From assembly GCA_030591565.1 (NCBI GenBank), contig JAUVAU010000017.1:1-40059 (forward strand): DNA of 40,059 nucleotides, given 5' to 3'. Position numbers and translations under genes: made by a program. Positions 16,768 through 24,442 of this stretch are shown here, one piece after another. Source of the stretch: Deltaproteobacteria bacterium. Its GTDB lineage: Bacteria > Desulfobacterota > Deferrisomatia > Deferrisomatales > BM512. Within the stretch, counting starts at the first letter, position 1. Each line of letters begins with the position of its first letter. Under the pieces are notes generated by a model. The model did not search any database. It saw only the letters and a program-made list of their open reading frames with translations, and was not told where the DNA came from.

Positions 16768-17790
16768 ATGGCGAGTTCTGACAACGATAATAAGGTTCGA
16801 GACCAACGGCTTAAGTTGAAAACTTTTTCAAAACAGATGGACGAGATAAAGAAATCAACCTACAGGCAAACAAAGCACGTGACCGAAATACAACAGAGTC
16901 TCGGCACGTCAAGCCTGCTTGGGCAGTTTACTGGGGTGCAAAAGAGTATCGCCAATTCAGGTCTGCTTGAGTTGGCCACTGGGGTGCAAAAGAGTATCGC
17001 CAATTCAGGTCTGCTTGAGCTGGCCACTGAGGTGCAAAAGAGTATCGCCAATGCAGGTCTGCTTGAGTTGACCACTGAGGTGCAAAAGAGTATCGCCAAT
17101 TCAGACCTATTTGAGCTGATCACTGAGTTGCAAAAGAGTATCGACAATTCAGGTCTGCTTGAACAGTTCGCTGCAGTGCAAAAGTCAGGTTTATTTGATT
17201 TCGATGAACTGAGCGATGCTTATCCGCTTGATGAAGGTATTCAGTTTAAAGATTTTTCGGAAAGTGACATCTACGTATCGGAAGCTGGCGTCGTCAGCAT
17301 TGGGGCTGAGTCTGCCACAGGTGACGAAATACGAATAGCGTGGGAAGGTTTTCAGGCACGATTGACAAAAACAGACGCTGAAATAGAAAGCTACTACAAC
17401 AATTTACCTTTTGTAGTAAAGAGTGTTGTTAAGTTAATTTATGACAAACTATTAAATGTAAAGATTTTGTTTTTATTAATAGTTCTTTCTTGCTTTAGCA
17501 ACCCCGAGTCGGTTCCTGACCCAATAAAAAATTTACTTTTACTTGGCGAGATAGCAATTGAACAGCAAGTAAATGTACAAACTACACAATATGTTATCAA
17601 CGTCTCAATTTCACATGTACGTGAGAGCAATTCAACTGAGTCTGCCGTCATCGACAAATTGTCAATGGGGCAGGTGGTAACTGCGCTGCAAAAGGAAAGA
17701 CATTGGCGTTACGTCAGTTACCGCGACCCTGATACAGGCAAGGTGAAAATAGGATGGGTGGCCAAGAAATGTTTGCTGGAAATTGAATAG
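16768..17790 (+). CDS. repeat-rich protein with C-terminal SH3b domain
   Basis: A 340-residue protein that I cannot assign to a named family. Residues 56-135 hold five consecutive 16-residue units of the form GVQKSIANSGLLELAT, with a shortened sixth (AVQKSGLFDF). The DNA units are 48 bp and the first two are almost identical. They should form an amphipathic helical repeat. Residues about 231-244 (VKILFLLIVLSCFS) are hydrophobic and could anchor the protein in a membrane. Residues about 277-340 (VRESNSTESAVIDKLSMGQV, then WRYVSYRDPDTGKVKIGWV) form a bacterial SH3 domain, usually a peptide- or wall-binding module. There is no signal peptide. It is AT-rich compared with neighbours, suggesting transfer. 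The helix-then-SH3 plan resembles some phage- or stress-linked proteins, but this is only an impression. Confidence 0.8.
   Translation: MASSDNDNKVRDQRLKLKTFSKQMDEIKKSTYRQTKHVTEIQQSLGTSSLLGQFTGVQKSIANSGLLELATGVQKSIANSGLLELATEVQKSIANAGLLELTTEVQKSIANSDLFELITELQKSIDNSGLLEQFAAVQKSGLFDFDELSDAYPLDEGIQFKDFSESDIYVSEAGVVSIGAESATGDEIRIAWEGFQARLTKTDAEIESYYNNLPFVVKSVVKLIYDKLLNVKILFLLIVLSCFSNPESVPDPIKNLLLLGEIAIEQQVNVQTTQYVINVSISHVRESNSTESAVIDKLSMGQVVTALQKERHWRYVSYRDPDTGKVKIGWVAKKCLLEIE
16933..17172 (+). repeat. 48-bp in-frame tandem repeats
   Basis: Five consecutive 48-bp units inside the SH3b gene, each encoding 16 residues. The unit core is GTGCAAAAGAGTATCGCCAA. Units 1 and 2 differ at only a base or so, while units 4 and 5 have diverged. 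This fits recent expansion at the left end and suggests copy number may vary between strains. Confidence 0.9.
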
Positions 17791-17867
17791 ACATATCTGG
17801 CACTTGCTGATATCGAAAGTTCGGAACTTTCAAGAATGGGTATAGGAAGTTAAGAAGTAATAGGGGG

Positions 17868-18233
17868 TCATGCTGTTCGAGGTGAAGCCGAGTTCATGAC
17901 CCGTTCAAAAGCCTTTGACCTTAAACCTCCCCGTCCAAGCGGTTGAAGCGAGCAGGCGGAGGATCAGAACCTTCTGCGGAAGCGAGGGATGTTTCGAGCG
18001 GCTTCGGAAGGTTCCCGGAGCGGTGAGCGGTCCGCGTAGCGGATCAGAGCTTGTGGGGCGTCCGGGGATTAAAGGGGGTGGGACGAGCCACCCCTTTTAC
18101 CGCTCCAACCCTCGAAGAGGGAGAGCGGAAGCACTTAAATACCAGTCACAAAAAGCCCACTCGGATGAGTGGGCTTTCCAATCGAAACAAAAGGCCTCGC
18201 GCCCAGCGTAAAAAGCCAAGCGGCTTAGAGCGT
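17868..18233 (-). repeat. family-1 interspersed repeat, diverged copy C
   Basis: Fills the gap of about 440 bases between the SH3b gene and the enoyl-CoA hydratase gene. It shares with copy A (read on the opposite strand) the hairpin segment GGTCATGCTGT, GAAGCCGAGTTCATGACCC, and ends like copies B, D and E with GCGCCCAGCGTAAAAAGCC. The middle, with GGAACCTT-type and AGGGGGTGG/CCACCCCTT inverted pairs, is not shared, so this is a mosaic or an older relative. I see no gene in it. Confidence 0.6.
18152..18177. terminator. bidirectional terminator
   Basis: Stem AAAGCCCACTC with GAGTGGGCTTT and a four-base loop, in a convergent gap. It probably ends the SH3b transcript and the enoyl-CoA hydratase transcript. 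Confidence 0.85.
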
Positions 18234-18234
18234 C

Positions 18235-19053
18235 CTAATTCCCTTTAAACTCCGGTTTCCTCTTCTCCTTCAAGGCCCTCACTCCTTCAAAGTGATCGTC
18301 GGTGCGTTGGGTGATCCCCTGGTATGCGGCCAAGAGGTCGAGGTGGGCGTTTATCTCCGCTGTTCTTGCTTGGCGTATCGCTTTTTTGATCATGGAGACG
18401 GCCACGGGGCTGTTGGCGGCGATGGTGTTCACCAGTTCTTCGGTTTTGCTGCGCAGTTCGGTGGTGTCCACTAGCTGACCCAACAGACCGAGGCTCAGGG
18501 CTTCTTCAGGGTCCACTATGCGGCCGGTGAGGGATAGCTCCATCGCCTTGGCGTAGCCGACTACTCTTTGGAGGAAGAAGGTGCCCCCGTCGCCGGGTAC
18601 CAGGGCGAGTTTGGCGAAGGTTTCGCCAAAGCGTGAGTATTGGCAGCCGATGCGGATGTCGCACATGCACGCCAGGTCGCAACCGGCACCTATGGCCGGT
18701 CCGTTTACCATCGCCACAATGGGGGTCTGGATCACTTCCATGGTGATTGGTATCTGCTGTATGCCTCTGGTGTAGCGCCGCCGCAGCTCTTCGGGATCGC
18801 CAGCGAACATCCCCGTCTGGTCTTCCATCGCTTTTACGTCGCCGCCTGCGCAAAAAGATTTGCCCTCGCCGGTGAGGATGATGACGCGTATTTTGTTATC
18901 CCAGTCGGCTTCTCTGAGCACATGGCAGAGATTGGTGATCATTTCATCTGAGAAGGCGTTGGAATATTCGGGCCTGTTCAGGGTGATCCAGAGTGATGCC
19001 CCATCTTTTTTGACCAAGAGGTCGTTATAAGTCTCGGTAACGTAATCGGTCAT
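18235..19053 (-). CDS. enoyl-CoA hydratase/isomerase family protein
   Basis: A 272-residue crotonase-fold enzyme acting on acyl-CoA thioesters. The N-terminal LWITLNRPEYSNAFSDEM, the oxyanion-hole segments FCAGGDVKAM and GPAIGAGCDLACMCDIRIG, and FGETFAKLALVPGDGGTFFL are all typical. In hydratases two glutamates are catalytic; here the second expected position reads PGDGGTF, with Asp in place of the more usual Glu. The protein may therefore be an isomerase, a hydrolase or a lyase rather than a classical hydratase. AAGGAT precedes the ATG. It is separated from the upstream rubrerythrin gene by a terminator. Together with the acyl-CoA ligase at 5.9 kb it hints at fatty or aromatic acid breakdown, but the two are not linked. 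Confidence 0.92.
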   Translation of the reverse strand: MTDYVTETYNDLLVKKDGASLWITLNRPEYSNAFSDEMITNLCHVLREADWDNKIRVIILTGEGKSFCAGGDVKAMEDQTGMFAGDPEELRRRYTRGIQQIPITMEVIQTPIVAMVNGPAIGAGCDLACMCDIRIGCQYSRFGETFAKLALVPGDGGTFFLQRVVGYAKAMELSLTGRIVDPEEALSLGLLGQLVDTTELRSKTEELVNTIAANSPVAVSMIKKAIRQARTAEINAHLDLLAAYQGITQRTDDHFEGVRALKEKRKPEFKGN

Positions 19054-19153
19054 TGCAGTTTATCCTTTGCGGGATGTGTGGCGAGCAGTCATTTGCGATC
19101 TATCTGGAAGTGTACCTTCTCCAGAGGAAAGGGGGAATGGGGGGCGGAACGGA

Positions 19154-19187
19154 ACAAAAAAGGGCGTGACTTTTTGGTCACGCCCTT
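19154..19187 (-). terminator. terminator of the rubrerythrin gene
   Basis: Stem AAGGGCGTGAC with GTCACGCCCTT and a six-base loop. On the minus strand it is followed by a run of T. It lies 22 bases past the rubrerythrin stop and insulates the enoyl-CoA hydratase gene. Confidence 0.88.
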
Positions 19188-19208
19188 CTTATGTGATCGG
19201 CTGGTTAT

Positions 19209-19784
19209 CTAGTAATTCTCGCCTAGCAATTCAAAATGCTCCTGCTTGTGCACGCAGGCGGGGCAGAGGTCGGGTGCTTCGGTTCCTTCGTGGAGGTAGC
19301 CGCAGTTGCGGCAGCGCCAGACGACTAGTCCGTCGCGGTTGAAGACTTTGCCTTCTTCGATATTTTTCGCAAGGTCGTTGTAGCGTTTTTCGTGTTGTTT
19401 TTCGGCGATGGATATCGCGTCCAACGCCGCTGCGATCGCTTCAAACCCTTCTTCCCGTGCGGTGGCGGCGAAGGCGGGGTACATGTCGCTCCACTCGTAG
19501 TGTTCGCCTCCGGCGGCGACTTTCAGGTTCTCCAGTGTGGTGCCGATTTTTCCGGCGGGGAAGGTGGCGGTGATCTCGAGGTCGCCGCCTTCGAGGAATT
19601 TGAAGAACCGCTTGGCGTGTTCCTTCTCCTGGTCGGCGGTCTCCTGGAAGATCGCCGATATCTGCACCAGTCCTTCCTTCTTGGCCTGCGAGGCGAAGTA
19701 GGTGTAGCGGTTGCGCGCTTGTGATTCGCCCGCGAACGCTTTTAACAGGTTCTGTTCGGTCTGTGTTCCCTTCAGCTTTGGCAT
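19209..19784 (-). CDS. rbr: rubrerythrin
   Basis: A 191-residue cytoplasmic peroxidase that reduces hydrogen peroxide in anaerobes. The N-terminal four-helix domain supplies the di-iron glutamates in FAGESQARNRYTYFA and DQEKEHAKRFFKFLE, then REEGFEAIA and SIAEKQHEKRY. The C-terminal rubredoxin-like domain has CRNCGYLHEG and CPACVHKQEHFE. All expected iron ligands are visible and length is normal. AGGAGGG precedes the ATG. It is divergent from alanine dehydrogenase and so shares a 142-base upstream region. I saw no clear PerR site there. Its presence supports an oxygen-sensitive lifestyle. Confidence 0.97.
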   Translation of the reverse strand: MPKLKGTQTEQNLLKAFAGESQARNRYTYFASQAKKEGLVQISAIFQETADQEKEHAKRFFKFLEGGDLEITATFPAGKIGTTLENLKVAAGGEHYEWSDMYPAFAATAREEGFEAIAAALDAISIAEKQHEKRYNDLAKNIEEGKVFNRDGLVVWRCRNCGYLHEGTEAPDLCPACVHKQEHFELLGENY

Positions 19785-19849
19785 TGTTGCCCTCCTGCCC
19801 GGTTAATTGTTCTCTTTCCGATAGGTAATGTTTACCACAGGCGCACCGT

Positions 19850-19877
19850 TTGACAAACTTTTTTGGCGTTATATTCT
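19850..19877 (+). promoter_or_regulatory. sigma-70-type promoter of alanine dehydrogenase
   Basis: TTGACA (19850-19855) and TATTCT (19872-19877) with a 16-base spacer. An overlapping TATATT sits two bases earlier. It lies about 50 bases before the ald start, a normal distance. Confidence 0.6.
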
Positions 19878-19926
19878 TGAACTGTATCTGCTGGCTTAAC
19901 CGGCTGTAATCACGGGAGATCGGGTT

Positions 19927-21039
19927 ATGATAGTTGGCGTGTTGAGAGAAATAAAAGTCGAGGAGAACCGGGTCTCCATGACGCCCGCCGGGGTGGAGGT
20001 ATTGTGCAATGCGGGCCACCGGGTGCTGGTGGAGGCTGGGGCAGGCGAGGGGAGCGGCTTTTTGGACGCGGACTACGCAGCCCAGGGTGCCACCATCATT
20101 GACAGCGCGGCGGCGGTTTACGCCCGGGCGGAGATGGTGATGCACGTCAAGGAGCCCCAGCCCGTCGAGTATGGAATGATCCGCGAGGGCCAGATCGTCT
20201 TCACCTATCTGCACCTGGCCGCAGCCGGGGAGCTGACCCGTGCGCTGATTGATTCCAAGGCGGTCTGCATCGCCTACGAAACGATACAGAGGGCGGACGG
20301 CACATTGCCGCTCCTCACACCCATGAGCGAGGTCGCCGGGCGCATGGCGATACAGGAGGGAGCCAAGTATCTTGAAATGGCCCACGGCGGCCACGGCGTG
20401 CTCCTGGGCGGCGTACCCGGTGTGGACCCCGGCATGGTGCTGGTCATAGGCGGCGGGGTCGTTGGGACCAACGCGGCCAAGATGGCGTGCGGCTTGGGGG
20501 CGAAGGTATACCTCCTCGACATGAACCTGGACCGGTTGCGCTACCTCTCCGACGTGATGCCCGCCAACTGCTTCCTCATGATGTCCTCCCCCGCGACGAT
20601 ACGCGAGCTGGCGGTGCGCGCCGACGTGATAGTGGGCGCGGTGCTCATCCCCGGAGCCAGGGCCCCAAAGCTGATAACCCGCGAGATGTTGAAGACGCTC
20701 CGCAAGGGCACCGTGCTGGTTGACGTGGCGATAGACCAGGGCGGCTGCTTCGAGACCTCGCGGCCAACCACCCATTCGGACCCGATCTACATGGTGGATG
20801 GCATCGTCCACTACTGCGTCTCCAACATGCCGGGAGCATTGGCAAAGACCTCGACCCTGGCGCTCACCAACGCGACATTGCCCTACGCGCTTGAAATCGC
20901 CAACAAGGGTTGGAAGCGGGCGATGAAGGAAAATGTTGAGATCGAAAAGGGAGCCAACGTGGTCAACGGCGCGGTGACGTATAAGTCGGTTGCCGATACT
21001 TTCTCCATGGAATATGTGCCAGTGGGCGAGTTCTATTAA
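19927..21039 (+). CDS. ald: alanine dehydrogenase
   Basis: A 370-residue cytoplasmic enzyme that interconverts L-alanine and pyruvate plus ammonia with NAD. It opens with [20 protein letters not shown], the family signature, and VMHVKEPQP carries the substrate-binding Lys. The Rossmann motif [20 protein letters not shown] lies near residue 170 and binds NAD. The C-terminal part [20 protein letters not shown] is also diagnostic. Length matches the family. GGAG sits eight bases before the ATG. It is a single-gene unit ended by the terminator at 21061. Possible roles are growth on alanine or nitrogen and redox balance. Confidence 0.97.
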   Translation: MIVGVLREIKVEENRVSMTPAGVEVLCNAGHRVLVEAGAGEGSGFLDADYAAQGATIIDSAAAVYARAEMVMHVKEPQPVEYGMIREGQIVFTYLHLAAAGELTRALIDSKAVCIAYETIQRADGTLPLLTPMSEVAGRMAIQEGAKYLEMAHGGHGVLLGGVPGVDPGMVLVIGGGVVGTNAAKMACGLGAKVYLLDMNLDRLRYLSDVMPANCFLMMSSPATIRELAVRADVIVGAVLIPGARAPKLITREMLKTLRKGTVLVDVAIDQGGCFETSRPTTHSDPIYMVDGIVHYCVSNMPGALAKTSTLALTNATLPYALEIANKGWKRAMKENVEIEKGANVVNGAVTYKSVADTFSMEYVPVGEFY

Positions 21040-21060
21040 GAGAGCATGTGACAGAAATGT

Positions 21061-21094
21061 AAAAAGCCGCACCCCAAAGGGATGCGGCTTTTTT
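21061..21094. terminator. bidirectional terminator
   Basis: Stem AAAAAGCCGCACCCC with GGGATGCGGCTTTTT and an AAA loop, between the convergent alanine dehydrogenase and octaheme cytochrome genes. Confidence 0.92.
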
Positions 21095-21113
21095 GTTTGG
21101 CGTGTGGACCGGT

Positions 21114-22487
21114 TTACATGTCCATTGGGTCTTTTTCGTAGCCTAAGGCTGCCCAGTCCATGCGGCTTTTTGAGCCGTGGCAGTCAAGGCAGTTGAGCGC
21201 TTGTTCGGCGGGGACCACCATGTGGTTGATGCTCCAGTACATGATGGTGTCGGTAAAGCCGTATTCGCCGCTGTATTCCAGGCCGGAGGCTTTCATCCCC
21301 AGTTCGGAGGCTTTGTTCCAGTCATAGGTTTTCCAGTAGCCACCCTTGCCGAAGAGCTTGGGGGTGATGAGGTAGTTGTTTTTCGTGTCGTAGATCTGGC
21401 GGCCCGTGTGGATTTTGAAGGGGGAGATTTTGGAGGTCGGGTCTTCTTTGCTGCCGGTGGGCCAGTTTAGCTCCGTCACCTTCGTGGGGTCGAGCTTGTC
21501 GCCCATCAGGTGCGCGTGGCCGGTGGTGTCGAACCACTTGTAGGCCGGGACGATATCCTTGCCAAATTTGAAGGAGCCTTTTTTGTGGTTATAGTCGGAC
21601 ATCCCATACTCATCGGAGACCGCTTCGCGGTCCAAGTCGCCTGCGGTGGACCAGTCCCAGTGGATTTTGGTCGGCAGCGCCTTGGCGAAGGTGGGGATGT
21701 GGCAGGTCTGGCAAGCGATCCTTTCCATGTGTTTATTGAGACGCGGCTCGCTGTGGGGTTCGCCTTCGTGGCAGCTGTTGCATTCCAGTGTGTGTCCTGC
21801 GTGTTTTCTGCCCCGGGGCGAGACGACGAGTGCGTGGCCCTCTATGGAGTGATCCTTGGTCTTGTGGCAATCCTGGCAGAGCATGTCGCCGCCATCTTTT
21901 GACATGTGGACGTCGATTGATGGGGTGGGGTTAAAGAGCGAGGTGTCGAGGTCGCCGTGTTTGACCTTGTCGCCGCCGCCGCCGAAGAAATGGCAGCTGC
22001 CGCAGGTATGGCGGTTGGGCATGCCTACGCTCTGGGCCACATAGAGGAGATCGACGTCTTTATTGGGTGCGCCGGCGCCTTTGGGGTTCTTCTTATAGGT
22101 TCCGGTGGTGTCGTGGCAGACGAGGCAGTCAACTTTGCTCTGGTCTGTAAAGTCGAAGGTGTCGTCTTTCCAGCCGTAGCCGATGTGGCAGCTGGTGCAG
22201 CGGGGCCAGTTGCCCACCACGGACACGCAGAAATTGTTCAGGGCGTTTTTCTTGCCCCTGTCCACTTTCCCTCTTTTGGGACAATCCTGTTCGGATGTCC
22301 AGGTCCAGTGGCTGGTCTTCATGATGTCGGCGGCGGCATCCTCGTGGCACTCAAGGCATTCTTTGGTTACCTCGGGGCCGCTGGCAAAGGGACCGGTGAT
22401 GTGCTCGGTGTGGTCCTCGCCGGCCAGTGCCGTGGCAGCCGTCAGGGCCAGGGCGATGGTGAGCAATTTGATGAGTTTTCCAGACAT
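21114..22487 (-). CDS. octaheme c-type cytochrome, tetrathionate reductase (Otr) family
   Basis: A 457-residue periplasmic multiheme protein. The signal peptide is LIKLLTIALALTAATALA. Eight CxxCH heme sites are visible: CLECH, CTSCH, CLVCH, CGSCH, CQDCH, CNSCH, CQTCH and CLDCH. The segment DCPKRGKVDRGKKNALNNFC between the first two hemes matches the Otr family, where a nearby lysine is the distal ligand of the active-site heme. In Shewanella the family enzyme reduces tetrathionate, nitrite and hydroxylamine in vitro; the physiological substrate is unsettled. GGAGGAG precedes the ATG. It is alone, with no membrane quinol oxidase gene beside it, so its electron donor must be encoded elsewhere. 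Confidence 0.93.
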   Translation of the reverse strand: MSGKLIKLLTIALALTAATALAGEDHTEHITGPFASGPEVTKECLECHEDAAADIMKTSHWTWTSEQDCPKRGKVDRGKKNALNNFCVSVVGNWPRCTSCHIGYGWKDDTFDFTDQSKVDCLVCHDTTGTYKKNPKGAGAPNKDVDLLYVAQSVGMPNRHTCGSCHFFGGGGDKVKHGDLDTSLFNPTPSIDVHMSKDGGDMLCQDCHKTKDHSIEGHALVVSPRGRKHAGHTLECNSCHEGEPHSEPRLNKHMERIACQTCHIPTFAKALPTKIHWDWSTAGDLDREAVSDEYGMSDYNHKKGSFKFGKDIVPAYKWFDTTGHAHLMGDKLDPTKVTELNWPTGSKEDPTSKISPFKIHTGRQIYDTKNNYLITPKLFGKGGYWKTYDWNKASELGMKASGLEYSGEYGFTDTIMYWSINHMVVPAEQALNCLDCHGSKSRMDWAALGYEKDPMDM

Positions 22488-22569
22488 GATTCTCCTCCAA
22501 GTTTAAGTGCGGGCCACGGCGCATAAGCCAGACCCGTTGTCGTTCCACTTCAAACATTAAACGCAGGCT

Positions 22570-22698
22570 ATGGATTGTCAGATAGAAATAAGTGAAATAA
22601 GTTACATGAAAACCCAAATTAATTGCATGTATGAGAGGTGGAATCCGGCATTGGAGAAAGAAAAGGCTATATATTTCAGATGGTTGAAAGCCACGTAA
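22570..22698 (+). CDS. possible 42-residue peptide
   Basis: A short open frame, MDCQIEISEISYMKTQINCM followed by YERWNPALEKEKAIYFRWLK. It lies upstream of the radical SAM locus on the same strand. The ribosome binding site is weak (GCAGG two bases before the ATG), and a second in-frame ATG exists at 22606. It could be chance in an AT-rich gap. It is recorded because peptide substrates of radical SAM enzymes are usually small, nearby and missed. It lies before the promoter at 22779, which argues against co-expression from that site. Confidence 0.2.
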   Translation: MDCQIEISEISYMKTQINCMYERWNPALEKEKAIYFRWLKAT

Positions 22699-22778
22699 AA
22701 ATAGTTCAATAGTATGCCGTGGTCTGGAAATAGTGTGGGTGGTGGTGATGAATAATTTGGCTGGCATGGGGGGTTGCG

Positions 22779-22807
22779 TTGACTTTTTTCACAGCTTCAT
22801 GTTAGAT
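22779..22807 (+). promoter_or_regulatory. sigma-70-type promoter of the radical SAM locus
   Basis: TTGACT (22779-22784) and TTAGAT (22802-22807) with a 17-base spacer. A leader of roughly 105 bases would precede the secreted-protein gene. The region around it is AT-rich. Confidence 0.6.
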
Positions 22808-22918
22808 AGTAAGATTGTTTTTTTCGCGTTTGTGGCGAGGCTTGTTTATTAAATAGCTCGATCTGGTCACATTGAGAATGTATTATCCAACCGCTTATTT
22901 TATTAGAGGATGAGTCAA

Positions 22919-23344
22919 ATGGAACGATACAGGCGTAACGCCCTTATCCTGTTTATCGCCTTTGCGATGGTCGCAATCACCGGTTTCGCGTTCTGCCAGG
23001 AGGTAGTCCCGGAGAAAAGAGCGGCCAGGGTAGGCCCGGTTGTGTATGCGGCCTGGAACGATACCAACCATGAGCTGCTGATCGGAGTCTCCGACACCGA
23101 AGCGCCGCCCACCGAATGGACCGGCATCGGCCCTGGCGATAGCTACTCGATCAACGCCCAGAGTGGACAGCATGCCTTCTTCTGGTTCCATGAGGTCGCC
23201 CCACCGCAGTTGACGGGTGCGCATGATGCAGAGGGGGTTGTTTACCCGCTTGGCGGGCTGGGGGAGAGCGAGCTGTACTTGGAATTCATGGACGGCGAAG
23301 AAGAGGGGCAGCTGGTAAGTAACGAGACGTTGCGCTTCGAGTAA
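22919..23344 (+). CDS. small secreted protein at the head of the radical SAM locus
   Basis: A 141-residue protein of no family I recognise. The start is charged (MERYRRN), followed by a hydrophobic stretch ALILFIAFAMVAITGFAF ending at CQE. This is a signal peptide or, if the Cys is lipidated, a lipoprotein signal, although the box GFAFC is not ideal. The mature part is acidic and predicted beta-rich (VVYAAWNDTNHELLIGVSDT, GDSYSINAQSGQHAFFWF). I start at the ATG at 22919, with GAGG nine bases before it; an ATG at 22910 overlaps that site. It precedes the first radical SAM gene by 86 bases. It could be the exported product, a binding partner or simply a neighbour. Confidence 0.75.
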   Translation: MERYRRNALILFIAFAMVAITGFAFCQEVVPEKRAARVGPVVYAAWNDTNHELLIGVSDTEAPPTEWTGIGPGDSYSINAQSGQHAFFWFHEVAPPQLTGAHDAEGVVYPLGGLGESELYLEFMDGEEEGQLVSNETLRFE

Positions 23345-23430
23345 TTTTTTTGGGTAATATTCAGATCGGATTGTAATCTCACTATACGGCCCCTGCAATT
23401 GCGCGGTGGGCCGACTTTTATGGATACCAG

Positions 23431-24435
23431 ATGCCAAACGTACTCTTGAACCAGACCTGCAACAGAAATTGCCCCTACTGCTTCGCTCGCAAGAAGCTGA
23501 TCATGGACGGGCTTCCTCCCAAGAACATCGAGTTCGACGATGTCGTCTACATCCTTGATTTTCTGGATAAGACCAACGAAAAGGTAATCAGCTACCTGGG
23601 CGGCGAGCCGACCTTGCACCCCCAGTTTGCCGACATCCTCCGCTATACGCTGTCGAGGGATTTCAGGATCACGGTATTTACCAACGGCATGATCGAAGAG
23701 CCTGTACTTGAGGAGATCCTCAAGATCAGGGAGGACTTCGACATCGCCGAAGGTATGCTGCGTTTCGTGGTGAACACCAATGAGGCGGAGATAAGGACCG
23801 AGGAAGAGAATATGATGCAGCGCCGCGCCTGGAAGGCCCTGGGCGACATGGCGATGATCAGCTTCAATATCTTCAGGGTCGATCACGATTACAGCTTCAT
23901 CCTCGACATTATTAACGAGTATGGCCTCTTCAAACAGGTGAGGCTTGGGTTGGCCGCTCCAGTGGTTGGCGCCGATACCGAGTCCATGAGCCCAAAGGAT
24001 TATGAGAATGTGCTCACCCGCCTGACCGATTTTTCCGATGAGTGCGACGAGTCCGACGTGAAGCTGGGTTTTGATTGCGGCTTTGTCATGTGCAAGCTCA
24101 CCGACGAGCAGCTTGGCAGACTCTTTCGCAACTCCACCGGCCTCTCGTTCGGCTGTGGCCCGGCGATCGACATCGGCCCCGACCTCAGCGTCTGGAACTG
24201 TTTTCCCCTGGTGGACGAGGAGACCCTCTACCTCAAGGACTACGATAATCTGCAGCAACTCCACGAAGAATTCATGAAGCGCTATGAAACCGAGCTGAAG
24301 ACAATGGGCGTGTACGAGGAGTGCGCGGATTGCAAGTACCTCAAACGCGGCTTGTGTATGGGCGGCTGCATGGCCCATTACAGGGTGTCGGCCCCGGCCC
24401 CAAAAAAGTCAAAGCCCGGTAAGGCTAAAGGGTAG
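23431..24435 (+). CDS. radical SAM/SPASM domain protein, first of pair
   Basis: A 334-residue radical SAM enzyme. The 4Fe-4S cysteines are CNRNCPYCF near the N-terminus (C10, C14, C17). YLGGEPTLHP follows, a form of the GGEP motif that holds SAM. Toward the end FGCGPAIDIGPDLSVWNCFP and CADCKYLKRGLCMGGCMAHY supply extra cysteines in the SPASM pattern used for auxiliary Fe-S clusters. SPASM enzymes usually modify ribosomal peptides or proteins through Cys, Asp or aromatic side chains. The start is short before the first Cys, as is common; no strong ribosome binding site is seen. It is seven bases from the second radical SAM gene. The true substrate is unknown. Confidence 0.88.
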   Translation: MPNVLLNQTCNRNCPYCFARKKLIMDGLPPKNIEFDDVVYILDFLDKTNEKVISYLGGEPTLHPQFADILRYTLSRDFRITVFTNGMIEEPVLEEILKIREDFDIAEGMLRFVVNTNEAEIRTEEENMMQRRAWKALGDMAMISFNIFRVDHDYSFILDIINEYGLFKQVRLGLAAPVVGADTESMSPKDYENVLTRLTDFSDECDESDVKLGFDCGFVMCKLTDEQLGRLFRNSTGLSFGCGPAIDIGPDLSVWNCFPLVDEETLYLKDYDNLQQLHEEFMKRYETELKTMGVYEECADCKYLKRGLCMGGCMAHYRVSAPAPKKSKPGKAKG

Positions 24436-24442
24436 AGTAGCG

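Noticed and set aside
19441..21072. Minus-strand frame of 543 codons
   Set aside because: It runs antisense through alanine dehydrogenase and into rubrerythrin out of frame; the composition (His, Gly, Arg) is that of an antisense reading.
22759..22778. Sigma-54-like promoter (TGGCAT, then TTGC)
   Set aside because: The gap between the GG and GC elements is one base too long, and sigma-54 spacing is strict. A sigma-70-type promoter fits better just downstream.
23242..24378. Minus-strand frame of 378 codons
   Set aside because: Antisense of the first radical SAM gene, whose cluster motif and SPASM cysteines are clear.
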